Source of the DNA: Lapillicoccus jejuensis
GTDB lineage: Bacteria; Actinomycetota; Actinomycetes; Actinomycetales; Dermatophilaceae
DNA: 64,000 bases
Assembly: GCF_006715055.1 (NCBI RefSeq)
Contig: NZ_VFMN01000001.1
Location: 1,302,001-1,366,000, forward strand
Direction: 5' to 3'
Shown: positions 58,562 to 64,000 of the stretch, one piece after another
Position numbering within the stretch: position 1 is the first letter of the stretch
How the letters are laid out: every line of letters begins with the position of its first letter
Position numbers and translations under genes: made by a program
Notes under the pieces: generated by a model
The model's input: the letters and a program-made list of their open reading frames with translations, nothing else
Databases searched by the model: none
What the model was told of the DNA's origin: nothing

Positions 58562-58900
58562 GTGCCTGATCCGGACGCGGACACCTCAGGCTGGGCCACC
58601 CCGACCCAGGAGCTCGCACGGTTGGTGTCCCACGCACTTCCCGGGCCCGTGCGGGAGTGGGATCTCAGGGTCAGCAGCCTCGAGCGCGCACGGGACAAGT
58701 CGTCGGTCACCGTGGTGCTCGACTGCGAGTCCCGGCACGGGGCGAAGCAGCTGTGGGAGCTGACTCTTCCCGGCGACGCCGAGGACGACCACCTGACGCG
58801 GTCCGCCCTGGTGACGACCCTGAGGGCCAACATCGAGGAATGGTGGGACACCCGCGACCGCGAGCCGCTGGTGGCAGCTCGCGGTCGCCGACTGGGGTAG
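58562..58900 (+). CDS. Small hypothetical protein, partner of the secreted protein
   Basis: A 112-residue acidic protein without signal or membrane segment. It starts MPDPDADTSGWATPTQELARLVSHALPGPVREWDLRV and continues with an alternating hydrophobic pattern (SSVTVVLDCE), then ends in charged helices (TTLRANIEEWWDTRDREP). A GGAGCGCT ribosome site lies in the 8-bp gap after the secreted-protein gene. No family recognised. The pairing suggests a chaperone-like or unrelated cytoplasmic partner, but nothing in the sequence proves it. Confidence 0.6.
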   Translation: MPDPDADTSGWATPTQELARLVSHALPGPVREWDLRVSSLERARDKSSVTVVLDCESRHGAKQLWELTLPGDAEDDHLTRSALVTTLRANIEEWWDTRDREPLVAARGRRLG

Positions 58901-58960
58901 TCGTCACGACCTTCGAGCCAACGGTGGGTGCACTCAGCTCGACCTCGTGACACGGCGCCG

Positions 58961-59557
58961 TCACGACACGTGCTCGAACGGCACCCAGCCACCGGTGGGT
59001 ACCAGACGGCTGTCCTCGTGCAGGTCGAAGGTCAGGACGTTGCCACCCGACCCGGGCTGGTCGTGCTCGCGCGCGATGGGCAGCCCGGCGACGCGGCAGA
59101 ACAACAGCGTGCCGACGCCGCCGTGACCGACGACGAGGACGTCACCGTGAGCGGCGCGGGGGTCGGTCAGCACGGCGTGCACGGCTCGGACGGTGCGGGT
59201 CTGGGCGTCGACGGCCCGCTCCCAGCCCCGGACGCTGTCCTCAGGAGCCGCGAAGCACTCGTCGGCCACCCGCTCGAACTCCTCGCGCGGCAGGTAACCC
59301 GTGGCGGAGCGGTCGAGCTCGCCGAGGTCCCCCCGCACGTAGATCTCCATCGGAGGGTCGGCGACGAGCAGCGCGGCGGTCTCCCGGGCCTTGGTCTCGG
59401 CGCTCGACCACACCGACCCGACGTCGTCCAGCAGCGCCGTCGCCGTGGCGAACCGGCGGGCGCGCTCCGCCCCCACCGGCGACAGACCCCACCGGGGGAC
59501 GGGCACCGCGGGGTCGACGAGGACCTCGGGGTGGGACACGTAGAGCAGCCGACGCAC
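58961..59557 (-). CDS. Histidine phosphatase-family protein (RHG replaced by SHP)
   Basis: A 198-residue protein of the phosphoglycerate-mutase-like superfamily. The N-terminal catalytic motif, usually LxRHGE, reads RRLLYVSHPEVLVDP: the His remains but the Arg and Gly are replaced. VWSSAETKARETAALL is the second motif and VLVVGHGGVGTLLF near 150-160 the second catalytic His. A specialised phosphatase is likely. GTG 59557 is chosen; a longer form from 59599 is possible. CAGGGT six bases upstream might be a weak leaderless promoter. It overlaps nothing and precedes the convergent small genes. Confidence 0.78.
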   Translation of the reverse strand: MRRLLYVSHPEVLVDPAVPVPRWGLSPVGAERARRFATATALLDDVGSVWSSAETKARETAALLVADPPMEIYVRGDLGELDRSATGYLPREEFERVADECFAAPEDSVRGWERAVDAQTRTVRAVHAVLTDPRAAHGDVLVVGHGGVGTLLFCRVAGLPIAREHDQPGSGGNVLTFDLHEDSRLVPTGGWVPFEHVS

Positions 59558-59595
59558 CCACCCACCCTGGCACGGGGCGCGACGCTCGGTTTCGG

Positions 59596-60984
59596 TCAAC
59601 CGGCGATGGGAGCGTCGTCGGTGACCTGACGACGCGCCGTACGGCGGGAGCGGGACTCGGCGACCGCCACGACGAGCAGGCAGACGACGGTGAGCGCGAC
59701 GGCGACGAGGACGGCGCGGTCCCAGTTCGCGATCAGCTGCGCGGGGCGCTCCGTCCCGGTGCGGCTGGTGAGGACCGAGACGAGGGTGACGCCGACGGCG
59801 GCGCCGAGGTAGCGGCTGGTGTTGTTGATACCGCTACCGACGCCGGCGAGCGCGGGCGGGACGCTGGCCACCGCCTCGCGCCCGAGGGTGGCGTTGACGA
59901 CCCCGGTGCCGAGGCCGGCCACCGCGGTGGCGAGCACGAGGTGCGCGCTCGTGGTCGACGGGTCGAGCCCGGTGAGCAGCAGCATCCCGGCCGCGACGAC
60001 GACGAGCCCGCCGACGAGCCGGACCGCTCCGGACAGCCGCTCCGGCAGGTGCCGGGTCAGGAGCGACGTGACGACCGAGACGACCGGCCACGCGGTGAGG
60101 GCGAGCGTCGCCTGCAGCGGGTCGAGGCCGAGGCCGCGCTGCGCGAGCGTCGACAGGTAGGAGATGACGGCGATGATCCCGAGACCGGTACCGAGCGCCC
60201 CGACGGTCGCGGCGACGAGGGCGGGCGAGCGGAAGAGGGCCAGTGGCATCATCGGCTCGGCCACCCGGTGCTCGACGGCGGCGAACGCCGCGAGCAGGAC
60301 GAGACCGATCACGAGCAGCGCGAGCGGGAGCGCGCCGACGCCCGTCCGCAGCTCGGTTAGGCCCGCGCACAGCAGCGCCAGACCACCAGCCAGGGTGACG
60401 ATGCCGGGGACGTCGGGGCGGCGGGCCACGTCGGCGCGGGACTCGGGCGCGAGCCGCGGGGTGACGAGGGCGACGAACAGCGCGGCGACGCCGACGACGC
60501 CGTACGCGAGCCGCCACGGCATGACCGTGCCGAGCAGCGGCCCGACACCGATGCCGCCGGCGAGACCGGCGCCCCACAGCCCGCTCGCGCGGACGCGCTC
60601 CGGGCCGGCCGGGACGACGTGGCTGATGAGCGCGAGGCTGCAGGCGATGAGCGCGGCCGAGCCGAGGCCCTGGACGACCCGGCCGGCGACGACGAGGCCG
60701 GGTGACGGCGCCACCGCCCCGAGCAGCTGCCCGACGGCGAGGACGAGCGCGCCGGCGACGAAGACCCGCCGGCGACCGTGGTCGTCCCCGAGCGCGCCCG
60801 CGGTGAGCAGACCGGTGGTCAGCCCGAGGCTGCTCGCGGAGAGGATCCACGACTGCGCGGACGGGCCGGCGGCGACGTCGCGGGCGATGGTCGGCAGGAC
60901 CCCGAGCGGCGCCGTGTAGCTGAGCATCGCGACGAGGGTCCCGGCGGTGGCGACGGTGACCGTCGACCTGGGCGTGGCGGGCAT
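59596..60984 (-). CDS. MFS transporter
   Basis: A 462-residue membrane protein with 12-14 hydrophobic segments. AGTLVAMLSYTAPLGVLPTIARDVAAGPSAQSWILSASSLGL is the first pair of helices, and motif A is GALGDDHGRRRVFVAGA. RVVQGLGSAALIACSLALIS and GAGLAGGIGVGPLLGTVMPWR (motif C-like) are of the drug-efflux type. TAGGGT six bases before ATG 60984 suggests a leaderless start. Substrate unknown. It is downstream of the SGNH hydrolase gene on the same strand, separated by two 44-nt hairpins. Confidence 0.9.
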   Translation of the reverse strand: MPATPRSTVTVATAGTLVAMLSYTAPLGVLPTIARDVAAGPSAQSWILSASSLGLTTGLLTAGALGDDHGRRRVFVAGALVLAVGQLLGAVAPSPGLVVAGRVVQGLGSAALIACSLALISHVVPAGPERVRASGLWGAGLAGGIGVGPLLGTVMPWRLAYGVVGVAALFVALVTPRLAPESRADVARRPDVPGIVTLAGGLALLCAGLTELRTGVGALPLALLVIGLVLLAAFAAVEHRVAEPMMPLALFRSPALVAATVGALGTGLGIIAVISYLSTLAQRGLGLDPLQATLALTAWPVVSVVTSLLTRHLPERLSGAVRLVGGLVVVAAGMLLLTGLDPSTTSAHLVLATAVAGLGTGVVNATLGREAVASVPPALAGVGSGINNTSRYLGAAVGVTLVSVLTSRTGTERPAQLIANWDRAVLVAVALTVVCLLVVAVAESRSRRTARRQVTDDAPIAG

Positions 60985-60990
60985 GGCCCG

Positions 60991-60996
60991 ACCCTA
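60991..60996 (-). promoter_or_regulatory. Candidate leaderless -10 element of the MFS gene
   Basis: Minus-strand TAGGGT, six bases before ATG 60984. Confidence 0.5.
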
Positions 60997-61019
60997 GGCG
61001 GGACGGTCGACGACCGCCT

Positions 61020-61063
61020 GCGTCCGAGGTGTCGGCGGCGGCAGCCACCCACCTCTCGGACGC
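61020..61063. repeat. 44-nt palindromic repeat (copy 3)
   Basis: GCGTCCGAGGTGTCGG at the start and ACCTCTCGGACGC at the end form the stem. It is a near-direct repeat of copy 4 and lies after the SGNH hydrolase gene (minus strand), where it may terminate transcription. Confidence 0.8.
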
Positions 61064-61083
61064 TACGAGGCGCCGTACGGGCT

Positions 61084-61127
61084 GCGTCCGAGAGGTCGGC
61101 GGCAGCAGCCACCCACCTGTCGGACGC
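61084..61127. repeat. 44-nt palindromic repeat (copy 4)
   Basis: GCGTCCGAGAGGTCGG at the start and ACCTGTCGGACGC at the end. About 40 of 44 bases match copy 3, with a start-to-start distance of 64 bp. Confidence 0.8.
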
Positions 61128-61148
61128 AAGCGCCCGTACGGCGACGCG

Positions 61149-62372
61149 TCAGAGCGCCCAGAGCGGGACGACGTCGGCCATCGCGGCGTACCCGACGTCA
61201 CCGGGGTGCAGGTGGTCACCGCTGTCGTACTGCGGGAGCAGCCGCAGCGGGCTCGCCGGGTCACGGGTGGCGGCGTCGAAGTCGGCGACGCCGTCGAGGG
61301 TCGGGTTGGTGCGGATCCACTCGTTGACCGCGGCCCGTGTCCTCTCCAGGGTCGGGGTCCACGCCGACCAGCCCTGGAACGGCGTCAGCGTGCCCATGAC
61401 GACCTTGAGACCCTTGCCGTGGGCGCGGTCGATCAGCTGCTGCAGGCCGGCCTCGATCTTCGTCGGGTCGGTGACGTGCGGGGTCTGCTGGATGTCGTTG
61501 ATCCCCTCGAGGATGACGACGGAGCGCACGCCGGCCCGCTGGAGGACGTCGCGCTGGAACCGGGCCGTCGCCTTCGGGCCGAAGTCCGGCACCGGGTCGC
61601 CGTCGCGCAGGACCCGGTTGCCGCTGATGCCCTCGTCGACGACGGTGAGGTCACCGGGCTCCGCGTCGAGGCGGGCGTCGAGGAAGTCGGGCCAGCGGTG
61701 GTCGAGGTTCGCCTGCGACCCGACGCCGTCGGTGATCGAGTCGCCGAACGCGACGACGGCGCCCTGCGACTGCCGCCGGACGTCGACGCCGGTGAGCAGG
61801 TGCCAGCTGCTCGTCGTCTCCGGGAAGGCGCTCGCGCTCGTCGCGTGCGAGACGTCGGCGCCGCGGGCGAAGAACGACTGCTGGCCCGCGAACGGGTGGT
61901 ACGTCATCGGCGTGCGGTAGCCCGGTGTGAACGTCGTGACGAGCAGGTCGTGCTCGCCCGGCACGGTCATCCGCACCGGGTCGCTCGTCACCTGCCCGCC
62001 CACGGGCACGCTCACGTACGACGCCCCGCCGAACCGCAGCGTGTGCAGCGTGTCCGGCGCGACCTGGGCGGTCGTGCTCGTCGCCGCGACGGCGACGGTG
62101 GCGCTGCCGATGAGCAGCGGCGCCGTACCGAAGACGTTCGAGAAGGTCGCCCGGACGGTGTCGCCGCCCTCGGCGAGGTGGACGACGTTGCGGATCGTGC
62201 AGTCCGAGCAGTGGTTGTCGACGGCGGTCGCGGGGGCGGCGGCCCAGGTGGCGACCCAGCGGGCGCCGGGGTCGGTCGCGGCCGACGCGGAGGGCAGGGC
62301 CCCGGCGGCGGTGCCCGCGAGGGCGGTGGCGACCCCGAGGGCGGCCAGCCGTGCGGTGAGGGAGCGGGACAC
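61149..62372 (-). CDS. Secreted SGNH/GDSL hydrolase
   Basis: A 407-residue exported esterase or lipase. The signal is VSRSLTARLAALGVATALAG then TAAGALPSASA, with cleavage near ATDPGA. The catalytic blocks are AFGDSITDGVGSQ (Ser), GISGNRVL, EGINDIQQTP (oxyanion Gly/Asn) and DSGDHLHPGDVGYAAMADV (Asp and His). It belongs to the larger secreted GDSL group of actinobacteria, which act on polysaccharide esters or lipids. The GTG start is preceded by GAGG. Two Cys (CSDC) near the N-terminus may form a disulfide. It stands alone. Confidence 0.92.
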   Translation of the reverse strand: MSRSLTARLAALGVATALAGTAAGALPSASAATDPGARWVATWAAAPATAVDNHCSDCTIRNVVHLAEGGDTVRATFSNVFGTAPLLIGSATVAVAATSTTAQVAPDTLHTLRFGGASYVSVPVGGQVTSDPVRMTVPGEHDLLVTTFTPGYRTPMTYHPFAGQQSFFARGADVSHATSASAFPETTSSWHLLTGVDVRRQSQGAVVAFGDSITDGVGSQANLDHRWPDFLDARLDAEPGDLTVVDEGISGNRVLRDGDPVPDFGPKATARFQRDVLQRAGVRSVVILEGINDIQQTPHVTDPTKIEAGLQQLIDRAHGKGLKVVMGTLTPFQGWSAWTPTLERTRAAVNEWIRTNPTLDGVADFDAATRDPASPLRLLPQYDSGDHLHPGDVGYAAMADVVPLWAL

Positions 62373-62476
62373 GAGGAGGCCTCGGCTTTCCGTTGGGCTG
62401 CCACCAGCGGGATGACAACGCTGACATCCGACCGGGCCATCGTGCGCCCGACGGCGCGGACGCGCATCTCGAGGGC

Positions 62477-63034
62477 TCAGCGGGCGGCGTACCGCAGCCG
62501 GACCGTGCGCTCGTCGAGGCGCTCCTCGTCCAGCAGCCGCAGGTCGAGCCGTCTGCCGCGCGGGAGGACCGGCAGCCCATCGCCGACCGAGACGGGCACG
62601 ACGAAGAGGGACACCTCGTCGACGATCCCGGCCGTCAGGGCGGCGGCGGCCAGGGTGGGCCCGCCGACGGACACGTCGCCGTCCGAGGCCTCGACGAACT
62701 CGCGCACGGCCGCGGGGTCGAAGCGGCGCTCCAGCCGGGTCCGCGGCGTCGAGACCTGCTCCAGCGTGGACGAGTACACGACCTTCTCGCTCGCCCGCCA
62801 CAGCCGGGCGAAGTCGCGCTCGATCTCGTCGTCGGCCTCGGCGCGGCCCATGTCCTCCCAGGCCGACATGACGTCGTACATCCGCCGGCCGTAGAGGTTG
62901 GTCGTCACCGGCCGCAGCAGGTCGTTCACCTCCTGGTGCGCGGCGGGGGTCGGGAAGCACCACGAGAAGTCGCCCTGCTCGTCCGCGACGTAGCCGTCGA
63001 GGGAGCAGAGGGTGGCGTAGAGGAGGCGGCCCAT
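62477..63034 (-). CDS. DHFR-like (RibD C-terminal) reductase family protein
   Basis: A 185-residue Rossmann-like protein: MGRLLYATLCSLDGYVADEQGDFSWCFP is the N-terminal family motif, and DGDVSVGGPTLAAAALTAGIVDEVSLFVVPVSVGDGLPVLP is the nucleotide-binding and closing segment. The group includes putative dihydrofolate or riboflavin-type reductases, but the substrate is not known for most members. ATG 63034 is preceded by AGGAGG; an in-frame ATG at 63133 adds an unlikely tail. It is divergent from the following hypothetical gene, 70 bp away. Confidence 0.88.
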   Translation of the reverse strand: MGRLLYATLCSLDGYVADEQGDFSWCFPTPAAHQEVNDLLRPVTTNLYGRRMYDVMSAWEDMGRAEADDEIERDFARLWRASEKVVYSSTLEQVSTPRTRLERRFDPAAVREFVEASDGDVSVGGPTLAAAALTAGIVDEVSLFVVPVSVGDGLPVLPRGRRLDLRLLDEERLDERTVRLRYAAR

Positions 63035-63104
63035 CCGGGCATCCTGGACCCCCGGCCCCCGTGCTGGCGAGACCCTCGCAGCCACGCGTGGTTGCATGGG
63101 GGGC

Positions 63105-63935
63105 ATGTCGTGGTTCCGTCGCAAGCCGTCCACCGGCCCGGCTGCGGAGTCCTCGCCGCCCGCGGAGCCGGAGCCGGTCGTCGAGGCGGTCGCGGAGACC
63201 GTCGCCGAGCCCGCCCCCGTCCCGGAGCCCGCACCGGCCTCCGTACGGGGTCCTGTCCTGCTCGACGCGCCGGCCGACCCCTTCGCCGAGCTGGGGGACG
63301 CCGACCTGCTGGCCGGGACGTACTCGCGGCTCGTCCCTGAGGAACGGCTCTCGCGCGGGCACCTGCGCTACGCCCGACCGGTGGCGCCCGGTCTCGTCGA
63401 GGTGCTCGGGCTCGACCTCGAGGACGCCATCGCCGAGTACGGCGACGACCAGGTCGCCGAGTACGGGCCGGTCGAGGACCTGTGGCGGGCCGGCCGGTCC
63501 AACCTGCGCCGCGTCGAGGCCGACGACCGCCGCACCCTCGAGCGCGACGGGGGCCGGGTCGAGGTGCTGCTGGCCGAGTCGCCGTACCTCGCCTCGACGC
63601 TGCTCGTCCTCGACGAGGTCGTCGAGCGGGTCACCGGGCAGGCGCCCGACCCCGACCTCGGCGTCCTCGCCGCCGCACCGAACCACCACCAGCTCGACTT
63701 CCACGTCATCGCCGACGACTCGCTGCTGCCCTCGCTCAACCTCATCGCCGCCGTCGGCGCGGTCGGGCACCACGACGACGCCGCCGCGCTGTCGCCGGAC
63801 GTCTACTGGTGGCACCACGGCCGGCTCGAGCGGCTGACGACGGTGCACGACGGGCGGATCCGCGTCGACGCGACGGGCGAGTTCGGCAAGGTGCTGGAGC
63901 AGGTCGGCGGCGAGCCGCCCACCGAGCCCGCCTGA
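63105..63935 (+). CDS. Hypothetical protein, Pro/Glu-rich N-terminus
   Basis: A 276-residue cytoplasmic protein. It starts MSWFRRKPSTGPAAESSPP, then a Pro/Glu/Ala/Val-rich linker to about 45, then an ordered domain. That domain has LVEVLGLDLEDAIAEYGDDQV, VEVLLAESPYLASTLLVLDEVVERVTG and GVLAAAPNHHQLDFHVI. The pattern is reminiscent of conserved DUF1444-like proteins, but only weakly. The ATG nine bases earlier (63096) is an alternative. The gene is preceded by the divergent reductase gene, and another ORF begins 10 bp after its stop. Confidence 0.6.
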   Translation: MSWFRRKPSTGPAAESSPPAEPEPVVEAVAETVAEPAPVPEPAPASVRGPVLLDAPADPFAELGDADLLAGTYSRLVPEERLSRGHLRYARPVAPGLVEVLGLDLEDAIAEYGDDQVAEYGPVEDLWRAGRSNLRRVEADDRRTLERDGGRVEVLLAESPYLASTLLVLDEVVERVTGQAPDPDLGVLAAAPNHHQLDFHVIADDSLLPSLNLIAAVGAVGHHDDAAALSPDVYWWHHGRLERLTTVHDGRIRVDATGEFGKVLEQVGGEPPTEPA

Positions 63936-63944
63936 GACCCACCC

Positions 63945-64000
63945 GTGGACGCCCGGGTGCGCGCGGCCGTCGCGCACGTCGCGGCGCACGGGGCCGACGG
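63945..64000 (+). CDS. Start of an ORF running off the window
   Basis: GTG 63945 opens a frame MDARVRAAVAHVAAHGADG that is open to the edge. It lies 10 bp after the hypothetical gene and may be its operon partner. Too little is visible to name it. Confidence 0.35.
   Translation, partial: MDARVRAAVAHVAAHGAD

Noticed and set aside
1-64000. Frequent CGTACG-containing words such as CCGTACGG and GTCGTACG
   Set aside because: They are common, but many fall on Ala-Ser-Tyr or Thr-Tyr codons favoured in this genome. Without a count against expectation I cannot claim a signal motif.
1-64000. tRNA, rRNA and CRISPR
   Set aside because: No cloverleaf with a GTTCGA-type T-loop, no rRNA sequence and no regularly spaced repeats were found by reading; composite palindromes are not CRISPR because their spacing is irregular.

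Overview
The window is very GC-rich DNA with dense, mostly short-gapped genes, frequent GTG starts and GTGA/ATGA stop-start overlaps. Families such as CydABDC, DUF5926-like proteins, PadR with DrrAB-like exporters, and ECF sigma factors fused to zinc-finger tails point to a high-GC actinobacterium. A Micrococcales-type organism is my best guess, by inference only. No rRNA, tRNA, phage, IS element or CRISPR array was seen. It reads as ordinary chromosome.

Layout. 1-7885: end of a PaaI-type thioesterase, a RIO-like kinase, a frameshifted PH-like gene, an unknown protein, an S41-like lipoprotein, a polar amino acid ABC importer (binding protein, permease, ATPase) and paaK. 7886-15321: cytochrome bd operon cydABDC, continuing through stop-start overlaps into a BlaI-type repressor and then an M56 metalloprotease. 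Two tandem dyads of TACTAC-N5-GTAGTA lie just upstream of cydA. 15345-18788: a DrrAB-like exporter, its likely PadR regulator, and a glycosyltransferase. 18964-24632: galE, low-molecular-weight tyrosine phosphatase, LOG-family hydrolase, a strong bidirectional terminator, a MarR/MFS pair and purB. 24740-31196: a disordered protein, a VOC protein, a TrmH-like methyltransferase with a HAD phosphatase, a GDT1-like transporter and a NatAB-like exporter. 31175-37685: an FAD monooxygenase divergent from TetR, a two-component system, serS and a DinB-like protein. 37713-42583: an ECF sigma factor fused to a zinc finger, membrane helix and His/Pro-rich tail, then the Entner-Doudoroff operon edd-eda with a perfect CRP-type site. 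42653-53226: a second DinB-like protein, lipid kinase, pheA, a large membrane protein, a glycosyltransferase, a DUF5926-like protein, VOC, an anti-sigma-like ATPase, GDPD, and HxlR divergent from a quinone-oxidoreductase-like enzyme. 53216-57779: an acyl-CoA synthetase, carotenoid/stilbene oxygenase and thiolase cluster. 57780-64000: a small secreted protein pair, a histidine phosphatase, an MFS pump, an SGNH hydrolase, a DHFR-like protein, an unknown protein and the start of a further ORF.

Three sequence-level themes run across the window. First, at least 14 genes carry a TANNNT hexamer ending 6-8 nt before the start codon, which suggests leaderless transcription. Second, several families of short palindromic repeats are present. 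These are a composite A+B repeat at three loci (one inside cydD), a 44-nt hairpin family at four to five sites, and an 80-nt palindrome inside a response-regulator linker. Third, regulators sit beside their targets with readable operators (PadR, TetR, MarR, HxlR, and possibly BlaI at cydA). The BlaI-M56 module coupled to cytochrome bd is the best candidate for an undescribed regulatory system here.
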